Below, in pieces: positions 1 through 8,624 of a DNA stretch of 64,000 nucleotides. How positions within the stretch are numbered: the first letter of the stretch is position 1; each line of letters begins with the position of its first letter. The DNA is from an uncultured Saprospiraceae bacterium (lineage in GTDB: Bacteria; Bacteroidota; Bacteroidia; Chitinophagales; Saprospiraceae), in contig CALLWB010000050.1 of NCBI GenBank assembly GCA_938016265.1, forward strand, positions 1-64,000, read 5' to 3'. A program made the position numbers and the translations under genes. The notes under the pieces are model-generated. The model saw only the letters and a program-made list of their open reading frames with translations, did no database searches and was not told the DNA's origin.

Positions 1-680
1 TCATCTAGGGTGTTCGACCCCGAACAATCAAGAGCAGACCCTACTCCATCGTTATTTATGTCTTCTCCGGTATCTAGTACGCCATTGGAATTCAGATCCC
101 AACAACTTTCACCTTGTGGTCCTGTTGGGCCTACTGCACCTGTGGCACCATCCATACCATCGGCGCCATCCAGTCCGGGAGGGCCCGCTGGTCCTACTGC
201 TCCTGGGGCTCCGTCAACTCCATCCGCACCATCCATTCCTGGAGGGCCTGTTGGACCTGCTGCTCCTGGAGCTCCGTCTACTCCATCTGCGCCATCCATT
301 CCTGGAGGGCCTGTTGGGCCTACTGCTCCTGGTGCTCCGTCAACTCCATCTGCACCATCCATTCCTGGAGGGCCCGCTGGGCCTATTAAATTTGTCCAAT
401 TACTTCCATCCCAATAATAATATCCTGCCCCTTGGCCTCCAGTGACTGAAGCATTTGTATTCCAAATAAGCAATCCAGTAGCTGGTGCAGTGACTGGTGC
501 AGGAACCGAAACATCCGTTAAAGATATGTTTGGAATAAGAAGCCCTCTGTTCGTATCAGAGATATGCAATTGTGCACTGGGGTCAGGAGTTGTAGTACCA
601 ACTCCAATGTTTTGCGCATAACTTGAATAAGTTATACCCGATAAAATAATAATCAGTAATAGTTTTTTGATTTCACTCAT
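1..680 (-). CDS. Collagen-like repeat surface protein (5' part; runs off left edge)
   Basis: Secreted or surface protein of which only the first 226 codons are visible. The ATG at 680 begins a signal peptide (residues 1 to about 22, ending near SYAQ). Residues 23-95 hold a head like that of many Bacteroidota repeat proteins ([17 protein letters not shown], then YYYWDGSNW). Residues about 97-188 are Gly-X-Y collagen-like triplets (GPx[15 protein letters not shown]). A cysteine and an acidic loop ([14 protein letters not shown]) of calcium-binding appearance follow before the edge. The triplet region is built from 63-bp DNA repeats. Collagen-like tracts form triple-helical stalks in other bacterial surface proteins; a stalk role here is inference. 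The C-terminal domain and any sorting signal lie outside the window. Confidence 0.85.
   Translation of the reverse strand, partial: MSEIKKLLLIIILSGITYSSYAQNIGVGTTTPDPSAQLHISDTNRGLLIPNISLTDVSVPAPVTAPATGLLIWNTNASVTGGQGAGYYYWDGSNWTNLIGPAGPPGMDGADGVDGAPGAVGPTGPPGMDGADGVDGAPGAAGPTGPPGMDGADGVDGAPGAVGPAGPPGLDGADGMDGATGAVGPTGPQGESCWDLNSNGVLDTGEDINNDGVGSALDCSGSNTLD
115..393 (-). repeat. 63-bp tandem repeats encoding collagen-like triplets
   Basis: About four and a half imperfect 63-bp units (21 codons) lie head to tail, with equivalent positions at 178, 241, 304 and 367. Each encodes a block of the form GP(A/T)[17 protein letters not shown]. Units differ mainly by single synonymous or conservative changes, so copy number could vary between strains. 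Confidence 0.85.
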
Positions 681-1128
681 AGCTTAGCGTTTTTATAATA
701 AAAAATAACTGGTTATGCACAGTTGTAACATACCAGAGAAATAGTGGGGTAGAATTATTCGAGAAGCGCCACTTGAATCGTGTCACTTGAGTAGAATTAC
801 TTAAATGTATTACTTAAATGTATACTTTTTTTCAAACTTACCTGAATGATTATCTCTTTAATTTTCACACTTAGACGTTCCTAAAAAGCAAAAGCCTTAT
901 TCCTAGATAAAAACAAGGCAAATTTGATGACAATCAAACAGCTACATTGCATATAGCAAAAATAAAAATACAAAATTGCACAAAACTATGCATGATAAAT
1001 CATCCTATTATTACCATTGTCTGCCAACTAATAGATTTGAGTAAGACGACCAATGCGAAGTAGGATGTCTAGACCTTGTGAAGGTTAAATCAAGAGAGGA
1101 AGAGGTATTTTTAAAAGAAATTTTCGAT
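681..1128. other. Intergenic region without a recognisable gene
   Basis: This 448-bp AT-rich stretch has no convincing ORF. It separates the start of the collagen-like gene from the 3' end of the methyltransferase gene, both on the minus strand. The promoter of the collagen-like gene should lie near 700-760, but no good -33/-7 pair is visible. The only clear structure is a 13-bp perfect tandem duplication at 796-821. Confidence 0.6.
796..821. repeat. 13-bp perfect tandem duplication
   Basis: The unit ATTACTTAAATGT occurs twice head to tail (796-808 and 809-821) about 120 bp upstream of the collagen-like gene. Confidence 0.8.
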
Positions 1129-2292
1129 TTAGATTAAGGTTTCTAGATAATGTGTATTGATCCCGAAAATAGACTTTAGAGAAGAAATTTCTGAAAGAAC
1201 TTCCGCTTTGTCCCTTTGATTTTTTGACTTTAGGGCGGTGATCATCACATTTTTACCAGTATGTTCGGTACTGACAAACTCAAAAACTTTAGTTTTATAC
1301 CCATTCGCTTCCAAAAGTAATGCGCGTATTGCATCCGTTACCATCTCTGCTTGTCGCTCCAATAAAATACCGTGTTTCAGCATTGGATTTAGTTCAACAC
1401 TTCCTTTCATTTCCTGGCGGATCTGCTTATGGCAGCATGGTGAACAGACAATAAGTTTGGCGTTGCTTTTTATGCCCTTGGCAATCGCTTCATCTGTTGC
1501 CGTATCGCAGGCATGCAGTGCGATTAGCATATCAAGTGGTACGGTAGGGTAATCTTCTATTCGTCCTGTACGAAAAATTAGATTTTCGAAATCTGCGTCT
1601 TGAGCGATCTGGTTGCATTTGTCAACTAATTCTCCGCGCAACTCAATTCCAGTGATTCTGGCATCTACCAATTTATTGTTTTTCAAATAGTCATATAGTG
1701 CAAATGTCAAGTATCCCTTCCCTGATCCCATATCAGCAACTTTGAATCCTTTTTTCAAGTCCACCTCTTGAAGCAAATGATCTATAGTCTCTATATACTT
1801 ATTGATTTGGCGAAATTTATCGAACTTCTTCTGCACCACTTTGCCTGCCGCAGTAGTCACGCCTAATTGGTGTAGGTATACATTATTTTCAGGGACAATG
1901 AGGCGTTGCTTCTTATTGTCATGGTCTAAATCTGGAGTTTTGCTGTTTGTAGGCGGTTTTTTCCAAATTTTAGATTTCCGTTTACGGTTGTACCTGATTT
2001 CCCAGTTGTTGGTGGTGGTAAATAGATTGACATTCAAAAAACTTGCTCCAATAATACAGTCCAATTCCTCAATTGCTGCTTCCAACTCAAAATTAGACAC
2101 TTGATCTTTAGTTGGAAATCGGTAGGTAAAAGAGAGCTTTATGGTGTCCTTTACCAGGAATGGTTTTAAAAAAATGTTTTTGCACTCTTGGTCCCCAGAT
2201 CCTGGTTTACTCAAGGTCATTTTTATAAATTCTCCTTTGTTTACTGCTGTTTTGACGATAGTAAGCAATTCTTGTTTTGGTTGATCGATCAT
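1129..2292 (-). CDS. Class I SAM-dependent methyltransferase (METTL25/Methyltransf_32-like)
   Basis: Predicted SAM-dependent methyltransferase of 387 residues. Residues about 187-192 form SAM motif I (DMGSGKG followed by YLTFALYDYL). Downstream are ALHACD (about 258) and a cysteine-rich CSPCCHKQIR segment (about 278), an arrangement typical of the Methyltransf_32/METTL25-like family. The N-terminal 150 residues contain a basic stretch (RYNRKRKSKIWKK), compatible with RNA or protein binding. The ORF stays open to 2373, but the ATG at 2292 overlaps the stop of the upstream gene as TAATG, so translational coupling favours 2292. The substrate is unknown. Confidence 0.8.
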   Translation of the reverse strand: MIDQPKQELLTIVKTAVNKGEFIKMTLSKPGSGDQECKNIFLKPFLVKDTIKLSFTYRFPTKDQVSNFELEAAIEELDCIIGASFLNVNLFTTTNNWEIRYNRKRKSKIWKKPPTNSKTPDLDHDNKKQRLIVPENNVYLHQLGVTTAAGKVVQKKFDKFRQINKYIETIDHLLQEVDLKKGFKVADMGSGKGYLTFALYDYLKNNKLVDARITGIELRGELVDKCNQIAQDADFENLIFRTGRIEDYPTVPLDMLIALHACDTATDEAIAKGIKSNAKLIVCSPCCHKQIRQEMKGSVELNPMLKHGILLERQAEMVTDAIRALLLEANGYKTKVFEFVSTEHTGKNVMITALKSKNQRDKAEVLSEISSLKSIFGINTHYLETLI

Positions 2293-2777
2293 TAATACGG
2301 TGTAATTTCTTTTTCCATCACTCCAAACTGTGAAAAATGATGACTGATGTGTTTTGTTTGAAAAAATGCCCACTCCTCAAAATTCAATGGGCCAAGAATT
2401 GGATGATTGGCAGATGTATTTGCTGGCTTCCCTTTGAAATGATCAAAAAAAGCTTGCAATTCACTTTCCAAAACAGTTTTAGACTCTTCCATTGTTTGGT
2501 ATTCTATCGGAGTCAAATCCTCGGAGATAAAAGGAGCTTTCAACCCTTTTGGGAATGGATTCTTATATTCAAAAACATGCCTTTTGCTCTTGGCTATCGC
2601 TTCTTCCGCAGCCAATACCGGGAATTCCATTTTCCCATTACAAATCCTTAGTACGAAACTCAGATGTTCTACCATATGGTGCGCTGTCATTTTGCCCCAA
2701 ATTGGTGATTTGTCAGCTTCCAATTTCTCCAATAGCTGAGGAAATTCATCCGTTAGAAACCAAGTTACTTTTTTCAT
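2292..2777 (-). CDS. DinB-like/DUF1569 family protein
   Basis: A 161-residue, probably four-helix protein of the DinB-like DUF1569 type. Three spaced histidine regions that could bind metal are visible: MTAHHMVEHL (about 30-39), NHPILGPL and KHISHHFSQFG near the C-terminus. Such folds are often metal-dependent transferases or damage-inducible proteins, but no activity can be assigned. It is the first gene of a two-gene minus-strand unit with the methyltransferase (1-nt TAATG overlap). A possible -7 box (TAACTTTG on the minus strand) covers 2801-2808, without a visible -33 partner. The divergent neighbour at 2919 shares the 141-bp spacer. Confidence 0.7.
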   Translation of the reverse strand: MKKVTWFLTDEFPQLLEKLEADKSPIWGKMTAHHMVEHLSFVLRICNGKMEFPVLAAEEAIAKSKRHVFEYKNPFPKGLKAPFISEDLTPIEYQTMEESKTVLESELQAFFDHFKGKPANTSANHPILGPLNFEEWAFFQTKHISHHFSQFGVMEKEITPY

Positions 2778-2869
2778 AAATCAGAAGTATGAATTTTGGA
2801 CAAAGTTAAGAAAAGGATTTACAAGCAGTCATAGAATAAATAAATGAAGAATGCCTAGGAGTAAGAATG

Positions 2870-2900
2870 TTTGATTACAGCAATACATTTCCTAAATTTG
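2870..2900 (+). promoter_or_regulatory. Bacteroidota-type promoter for the PqiA-like gene
   Basis: TTTG at 2870-2873, a 19-nt spacer and TAAATTTG at 2893-2900 match the Bacteroidota primary sigma consensus (TTTG / TAnnTTTG). The -7 box lies 18 nt before the ATG, which supports the 2919 start rather than the upstream one at 2871. Confidence 0.65.
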
Positions 2901-2918
2901 CCCTTCAATAGAAAAACA

Positions 2919-3437
2919 ATGAAAACAAGAAACCTATTCGCTTTAGCTTTAATTATCCTTTCCCTAATCTGCTTGTACCCTGGTTTAGTGCAGCCCATCT
3001 TGTCTATAAAAGTTGGAGCAACTTTACCACTTGTCGGCAAATTGTCTTTGCACGAGTCGACCCAAAGCATACTAGGAACCATCCGCACACTTTACAATGA
3101 CAACAATCAATTAGTAGCGATCCTGATCTTGCTGTTTAGTGTTCTAATTCCTGTATTCAAGGCAATCAGCTTGTTGGTCGTTCTATTTTTTAAAAATCTG
3201 TCTATTCGTGGTCGCTTGTACAAGTTTGTTTCGATTATTAGTAAATGGTCGATGGCTGATGTTTTTGTGGTCGGTGTCTTCCTTGCCTTTTTGGCGACAA
3301 AATCAGATGACAACATCGAGACCCAATTGCATTCCGGATTTTATTATTTCTTAGCCTATTGTATCATTTCCATTTTTGCGACACAACTCATAAACATCAA
3401 AGAGGAGTATTCCCAAGAAGCAGCAACCAAAGTCTAA
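2919..3437 (+). CDS. PqiA-like (paraquat-inducible protein A domain) membrane protein
   Basis: A 172-residue inner-membrane protein with four predicted membrane segments (about residues 5-24, 60-82, 105-125 and 135-155). The layout resembles a single PqiA domain: a first helix, a periplasmic loop with LSIKVGATLPLVGKLSLHES, then helices ending in MADVFVVGVFLAFLATK. PqiA proteins assist MCE-type envelope lipid transport in Proteobacteria; no MCE-domain partner lies nearby, so that role is not supported here. The ORF stays open to 2871, but the promoter at 2870-2900 makes the ATG at 2919 the likely start. Confidence 0.7.
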   Translation: MKTRNLFALALIILSLICLYPGLVQPILSIKVGATLPLVGKLSLHESTQSILGTIRTLYNDNNQLVAILILLFSVLIPVFKAISLLVVLFFKNLSIRGRLYKFVSIISKWSMADVFVVGVFLAFLATKSDDNIETQLHSGFYYFLAYCIISIFATQLINIKEEYSQEAATKV

Positions 3438-3634
3438 CACCAATACAACAGCACTCTCACAGGTAAAAAACATTGATAATCGGGCACGAAAGCACTAATT
3501 TTGCTCAATTTCCAAGTAATCCCTGCTTGTAGTTTAAATTTGCGGTAGACCAACCTTCAAATAAAATCGCTAGTACACTAGCAAAACTCCTCCTTGCCAA
3601 AGACCTATAATTTTTCGTAATTTTAAAGAAAAAA

Positions 3635-4858
3635 ATGAAAGTCATTGTCTTTGCAATTCCTATTTTTTTTATTCTCATCGGGGTAGAGTTCATCGTAGGG
3701 AAGCTCAAAAAAACAGAGTTGTATCGATTTAATGATGCAGTGACTAATATTAGTTGCGGTATTACTCAACAGGTCAGTGGCGCTATCTTGAAAACGATGA
3801 TATTTGTAGGGTATCTCTTCCTTTTTGAAAACTTCCGATTGTTCGAAATCCCTGCTTCTTGGTGGTCTTATGCATTGCTTTTTGTAGGTATTGACTTCTT
3901 TTATTACTGGTTTCATAGATATGCGCACGAAGTCAGTGCATTTTGGGGGACGCATATCGTACATCATCAGAGTGAAGAATACAACCTCTCTGTAGCGTTA
4001 AGGCAATCCACCTTTCAAACAATTATCTCCAACATTTTTTATCTTCCTTTGGCGCTTATCGGGTTCAACCCAATTGCTTTTCTTACGATAAATGCGTTCC
4101 AAACTCTTTATCAATTTTGGATTCATACCAAGATGATTGGCAAAATGAATCCGATTTTTGAATACGTCTTTAATACTCCTTCACATCATAGGGTTCATCA
4201 TGGTATTAATCCCAAATATATTGATAAAAACCACGGTGGCACCTTCATCATTTTCGACAGAATGTTTGGCACCTTTCAGCCCGAAGAAGAAACGGTGGTC
4301 TATGGAGTGACCCGCCCACTTGCCAGCTGGAATCCGGTATGGGCCAACTTTGATTATTATGCAGAGTTATTCCAAGAAATGAAAAAAGTCAACCTAGCAG
4401 ACAAATTCAGAATGCTGATCAATAAACCAGGATGGCGGCCAGAATATCTAGGAGGTTCTTTGTTTCCTCAACCAATAACTCCAGAAGAACAGATAAAATA
4501 TGACACCCAGATTCCAAACGGATTAAATTATTACATCTTGTTTCAGTACCTTTTACTATTGGGTGGGGCGACACTATTTCTGTTAGCATCAAAAGACTTT
4601 GAACTCGGGCTAAAAGGACTAGGTATTGGGATGATTGTCTTATCTGTGCTAAATCTTGGGGGCATCTTAGAACAAAAAAGATGGACATTGATCTTAGAAA
4701 CATTACGATGGCTTCTCCTTCCTTTGGTCATCTACTATTTCCTACAATCCAATGAATATGCAAATCTGGTAATTTTTGCAGTGGTAGGTCTTGGATTGTT
4801 GTCTATTTTTTGGTTGTTTTCTTATAGAAAATCCTTTAATTTAGAACAAAGCATATAA
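3635..4858 (+). CDS. Fatty acid hydroxylase/sterol desaturase family membrane enzyme
   Basis: A 407-residue integral membrane di-iron oxygenase of the fatty acid hydroxylase superfamily. The eight-histidine signature is present: H94RYAH98, H107IVHH111 and H185RVHH189, with extra histidines at 164 and 184. Membrane helices precede and separate the histidine boxes. The C-terminal third (about 295-400) adds roughly four more hydrophobic segments not needed for catalysis. Relatives include alkylglycerol monooxygenase-like proteins and sterol desaturases; the substrate cannot be told from sequence. It appears monocistronic, with no linked lipid gene. Confidence 0.85.
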   Translation: MKVIVFAIPIFFILIGVEFIVGKLKKTELYRFNDAVTNISCGITQQVSGAILKTMIFVGYLFLFENFRLFEIPASWWSYALLFVGIDFFYYWFHRYAHEVSAFWGTHIVHHQSEEYNLSVALRQSTFQTIISNIFYLPLALIGFNPIAFLTINAFQTLYQFWIHTKMIGKMNPIFEYVFNTPSHHRVHHGINPKYIDKNHGGTFIIFDRMFGTFQPEEETVVYGVTRPLASWNPVWANFDYYAELFQEMKKVNLADKFRMLINKPGWRPEYLGGSLFPQPITPEEQIKYDTQIPNGLNYYILFQYLLLLGGATLFLLASKDFELGLKGLGIGMIVLSVLNLGGILEQKRWTLILETLRWLLLPLVIYYFLQSNEYANLVIFAVVGLGLLSIFWLFSYRKSFNLEQSI

Positions 4859-5041
4859 GTAGGCAATTGTAACTAAAGTCATTTAATTTCGTTTTATTTT
4901 TAATAAATCATTTTTGTTTATTCGAAGTTGAAATGACGATGTGTCCGTTTTTTTACGTAATTGGCACTTAATTTCAGGTTACCTCCGATTTATAAGCAAC
5001 AATTCAGGCAAAAAGCGCTGTGGCATAATAGTTGGCCTATG

Positions 5042-5083
5042 GGTGTTTGCCTTAGAAATATGGAAACACCTGCCAAGTTGGCA
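5042..5083 (+). promoter_or_regulatory. lon leader: hairpin plus palindrome
   Basis: In the 247-bp gap before lon, GGTGTTT(G)CC at 5042-5051 can pair with GGAAACACC at 5062-5070 around a ten-base loop. Directly after it lies the near-perfect palindrome TGCCAAGTTGGCA (5071-5083), 23 nt before the ATG. Either an mRNA structure affecting translation or a repressor operator is possible; the sequence does not decide. Confidence 0.45.
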
Positions 5084-5105
5084 CTAAATATAAGCTATCT
5101 AATTT

Positions 5106-7529
5106 ATGAGCATGTTTGAAGATTTTTTTATGCCAACTGGTTTGGAAGACGAAATAGAGTTTATGCCCCCCTTGCTTTCCGTAGAGGATGACCAAGAAGA
5201 ATTAAAACAGGAAGACATCCCTGAAGAGTTACCTATTCTTGCTCTTAAAAACACCGTGCTCTTTCCGGGTATTATCATCCCTATCACTATCAATCGTGGT
5301 AAATCAATAAAAGCGATTACTGATGCCTACGAATCTGGTCGGCTGATCGGGGTTATTTCTCAACGAGAAATCAATATTGAAGACCCAGTTCTTTCTGACC
5401 TTTTCACAGTTGGTACCATCGCTCGGATCATCAAGTTGCTAAAGATGCCTGATGGCACAACAACCGCCATTCTGCAAGGAAGAAAACGGTTTATCCTAGA
5501 AGAGTTACTCAGCAATGATCCCTATCTGAAAGGTACAATATCGCTGTTAGACGATACAGAGCCGGAGAATGACAAAAATTTCATTGCACTCACCGCTTCG
5601 ATTAGAGATCTGGCGCAGCAAATCATAAAACTGTCCCCAAATATCCCCTCCGAAGCAACCGTCGTATTAAAAAACATAGACAACAATGTTTTCCTGCTCA
5701 ACTTTATTGCCGCCAATCTTAGCATCCAGATCCCAGCCAAACAGCAGATTCTGGAAACCGACGATATGGTCGAAAAAGCGGAATTAGTCCTGGAGTTTAT
5801 TGATGGTGAATTGCAACTGCTCCAACTACGCGACCAGATTGAAAGCAAAGTTCGAACGGACTTAGAAAAACAACAACGCGATTATTTCCTAAACCAGCAA
5901 TTGAAAACAATTCAGGAGGAACTTGGACAAAACACCAATGCTCAGGAAATAGATCAGCTAAAAACAAGAAGCGCAAAGAAAAAATGGAGTAAAGAAATCG
6001 GTGCCGCCTTCGATAAAGAACTAAAACGGGTCCGCAGAATGAACCCTGCAGTCGCCGAATATTCAGTGACGATCAACTATCTGGAATTACTGTTGGACTT
6101 GCCTTGGGGCGAGTTTACAAAAGACAATTTCAACCTCAAAAAAGCGGCACAAATCCTGGACAAAGATCACTATGGACTGGAAAAAGTGAAAGATCGAATT
6201 CTAGAACACCTTGCTGTCTTGAAGCTAAAAGGGAATATGAAAGCCCCTATCTTATGCTTAGTCGGCCCTCCTGGTGTAGGAAAAACCTCCCTTGGAAAAT
6301 CAATAGCAGCAGCATTAAAACGAAAATACATTCGCATGTCCTTAGGTGGATTGCATGATGAATCCGAAATCCGTGGACACCGAAAAACATACATCGGTGC
6401 AATGCCAGGAAGAATTATTCAATCCCTAAAGAAAGCAAAAACGTCTAATCCTGTTTTTATTCTGGACGAGATCGATAAAGTTGGGAAAGATTTTAGAGGT
6501 GATCCATCTTCTGCATTGCTGGAGGTACTTGACCCTGAGCAAAATTCTACGTTTTATGACAACTATCTAGAGCTAGAGTATGACTTGTCTAAAGTCTTGT
6601 TTATTGCTACCGCAAACTCCTTAAACACCATCCAGCCTGCATTATTGGACAGAATGGAAATTATTCAAGTAAGCGGTTACTCCTTGGAAGAGAAAGTAGA
6701 AATTGCCAAGAAACACTTGGTCCCAATCGAACGAGAAAACCATGGGTTAAAAGCGACTAACATCAAGCTAAAACCAGAGGTCATCTCAAAAATAACCAAA
6801 GACTATACCCGTGAGTCAGGGGTTCGTGAATTGAGCCGCCGAATAGCAGGGGTAATGCGAGGTGTCGCCAAGAAAGTCGCGATGGAACAACCGTACAGCA
6901 AAACGGTAAAAACCAGTGACCTATACGATTACCTTGGACCTGTAAAGTATACCCGTGACCTTTATCAGGAAGTGGATATGCCTGGAGTAGCAGTAGGACT
7001 TGCGTGGACACAGGTTGGTGGAGACATCCTCTTTATAGAAGCTAGCACCAGCAAGGGGAAAGGAGTACTTACCCTTACGGGAAATCTAGGTGATGTCATG
7101 AAAGAATCAGCAACCACCGCCCTCAGTTTTTTAAAAGCAAACCCCAAATTGGTCGGTTTGAAAGCGGCCGATTTCGAAGAGAAAAACATCCACATCCATG
7201 TGCCGGAAGGGGCGATTCCTAAAGACGGTCCTTCTGCAGGTATTACCATGCTTTCTGCGCTGGCGTCTATATTTACCGGGCGGCCTGTTTTACCGTATAC
7301 TGCGATGACCGGAGAGATTACTTTACGAGGCAAAGTATTGCCAGTAGGAGGAATCAAAGAAAAAATCCTTGCTGCACATCGAGCAGGCATTAAGCAAATA
7401 GTCCTTTGCAAAGCCAACGAAAAAGATGTGAAGGAAATCAATCAGGAATATATCCGAGGTCTTAAGTTTCACTACATCAACTCCATGACAGAGTTATTAG
7501 AAACGATATTGGTAAAAGGGAAAAAGTAG
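5106..7529 (+). CDS. lon: ATP-dependent Lon protease
   Basis: Cytosolic AAA+ serine protease degrading misfolded and regulatory proteins. The 807-residue length fits Bacteroidota Lon. An acidic N-terminal extension (about 1-40) precedes the LON substrate-binding domain (about 42-240, from LPILALKNTVLFPG). The AAA+ module has Walker A GPPGVGKT at about 387-394 and Walker B VFILDEIDK. The protease domain carries PKDGPSAGITM with catalytic Ser710 and GGIKEK (751-753), which supplies the catalytic Lys. The ATG at 5106 is preferred; another Met codon follows two codons later. It is probably a single-gene unit regulated through the structured leader upstream; no HrcA or CIRCE-type site was recognised. 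Confidence 0.97.
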   Translation: MSMFEDFFMPTGLEDEIEFMPPLLSVEDDQEELKQEDIPEELPILALKNTVLFPGIIIPITINRGKSIKAITDAYESGRLIGVISQREINIEDPVLSDLFTVGTIARIIKLLKMPDGTTTAILQGRKRFILEELLSNDPYLKGTISLLDDTEPENDKNFIALTASIRDLAQQIIKLSPNIPSEATVVLKNIDNNVFLLNFIAANLSIQIPAKQQILETDDMVEKAELVLEFIDGELQLLQLRDQIESKVRTDLEKQQRDYFLNQQLKTIQEELGQNTNAQEIDQLKTRSAKKKWSKEIGAAFDKELKRVRRMNPAVAEYSVTINYLELLLDLPWGEFTKDNFNLKKAAQILDKDHYGLEKVKDRILEHLAVLKLKGNMKAPILCLVGPPGVGKTSLGKSIAAALKRKYIRMSLGGLHDESEIRGHRKTYIGAMPGRIIQSLKKAKTSNPVFILDEIDKVGKDFRGDPSSALLEVLDPEQNSTFYDNYLELEYDLSKVLFIATANSLNTIQPALLDRMEIIQVSGYSLEEKVEIAKKHLVPIERENHGLKATNIKLKPEVISKITKDYTRESGVRELSRRIAGVMRGVAKKVAMEQPYSKTVKTSDLYDYLGPVKYTRDLYQEVDMPGVAVGLAWTQVGGDILFIEASTSKGKGVLTLTGNLGDVMKESATTALSFLKANPKLVGLKAADFEEKNIHIHVPEGAIPKDGPSAGITMLSALASIFTGRPVLPYTAMTGEITLRGKVLPVGGIKEKILAAHRAGIKQIVLCKANEKDVKEINQEYIRGLKFHYINSMTELLETILVKGKK

Positions 7530-7651
7530 GATTCGTATTTCAAAACAAAGAGCAAACTCATTGATTTGGAACAATCCTGTTAAACCTTTGTTAATTGTAA
7601 GACAGAAATTAACGATGTGAAGCATTGGTCCGTTTTGAAAAGGAATGATTT

Positions 7652-7680
7652 TTGGAATGGATAGATATATCGTATCTTTA
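7652..7680 (+). promoter_or_regulatory. Probable promoter (TTG-N18-TATCTTTA)
   Basis: TTG at 7652-7654 within a T-run, an 18-nt spacer and TATCTTTA at 7673-7680 resemble TTTG/TAnnTTTG. The same TATCTTTA box recurs before the topoisomerase gene at 11845. It leaves a leader of roughly 40-50 nt before the TTG start at 7734. Confidence 0.5.
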
Positions 7681-7733
7681 TTATTGGACTTAGAGTAGCT
7701 TTTAACATTGCTTATTCACAGAAGAAAACCGAA

Positions 7734-8372
7734 TTGAAACAATTAACGACCTTATTTGTCCTGCTTTTTATAGTCTCCTCCCTGTTTGGGCAGCGAGGCG
7801 AGTTGGATTTGGTGCAGGTCTCTGGCCTTGTAATGACAGGAGATAGTCTGATGTCTATTCCTTATGCAAGTGTAGCCGTAAAAGGCACAAGCAGAGGCAC
7901 CTACGCCAATTACAATGGATTTTTCACTATAGTCGCACAACGTGGAGAAACACTTCAGTTTTCTTCTCTCGGATACAAACTAAAAGAATACGTCATTCCA
8001 GATACCATCATTGGCAATAGTCTGACGTTGGTGCAACTGATGACTTCAGATGCGATCAATCTACCGACGACGGTGATCTTCCCCTGGCCGAGCCGAGACC
8101 ATTTCAAGATTGAATTTTTGGCTATGGACGTCCGGAATGAACTGGAGGAGCGCGCCAAAGAAAATCTAGCAAAACGGAGAATGTCTGTGCTTAGAGAAAA
8201 TATGGAGATGGATGGCAATGAAAATGGTGATTATTATTTGCGCCAACAGGCACAAAAATATTATTATGCAGGCCAAACCCCGCCAATGAACATCTTCAAC
8301 GCATTTGCCTGGGCAAAATTTATTCAAGCCTGGAAAAATGGAGATTTCAAAAAGAAGAAAAAAGACGAGTAA
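7734..8372 (+). CDS. Secreted CarboxypepD_reg-like domain protein
   Basis: A 212-residue exported protein. The start is TTG (7734), giving MKQLTTLFVLLFIVSSLFG as a clean signal peptide; no ATG lies between the promoter and this point. Residues about 27-105 match the beta-sandwich carboxypeptidase regulatory-like domain found at the N-terminus of SusC proteins (VSGLVMTGDSLMSIPYASV, then GTSRGTYANYNGFFTI), but no plug or barrel follows. The rest is charged and helical, ending in a lysine-rich tail (FKKKKKDE). Stand-alone proteins of this type are common in Bacteroidota and have no established function. A strong terminator follows at 8443. Confidence 0.75.
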   Translation: MKQLTTLFVLLFIVSSLFGQRGELDLVQVSGLVMTGDSLMSIPYASVAVKGTSRGTYANYNGFFTIVAQRGETLQFSSLGYKLKEYVIPDTIIGNSLTLVQLMTSDAINLPTTVIFPWPSRDHFKIEFLAMDVRNELEERAKENLAKRRMSVLRENMEMDGNENGDYYLRQQAQKYYYAGQTPPMNIFNAFAWAKFIQAWKNGDFKKKKKDE

Positions 8373-8442
8373 TTACGCCTTCTAAAAGGCAGTAACCTAA
8401 ATACGTAAATACCTTATTCCCAGCAAAATACTTATCTCTATT

Positions 8443-8475
8443 AAAAACATTTCAATATATTGGGATGTTTTTTTT
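8443..8475 (+). terminator. Intrinsic terminator after the CarboxypepD_reg-like gene
   Basis: AAAAACAT (8443-8450) pairs with ATGTTTTT (8465-8472). Inside, CAATA/TATTG pairs and two U-G wobbles close the stem, and the T-run continues. It separates this gene from the OmpA-like gene. Confidence 0.7.
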
Positions 8476-8624
8476 ATTTAATTAGGGATTATATATATAT
8501 TAGAGGATTAACAACTACTCTGTTACTTTTGCCCCTAAAAGCGTCTTAAATCATGTATTCTGTATAATAGTAGAACTGATTATATTTTTAATTCTCAATA
8601 TATTTTCTAATAAATCACAACCAT

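Noticed and set aside
10-445. Three overlapping plus-strand reading frames (Pro/Gly/Trp-rich) at the left end
   Set aside because: They are the reverse and shifted readings of the collagen-like gene on the minus strand, which has a signal peptide and proper start at 680.
4965-5040. Sigma-54-like TGGCAC / TTGGC elements before lon
   Set aside because: TTGGCAC at about 4969 and TGGCAT-N5-TTGG at about 5022 each miss key -12 bases (TTGC), so no real sigma-54 promoter can be supported.
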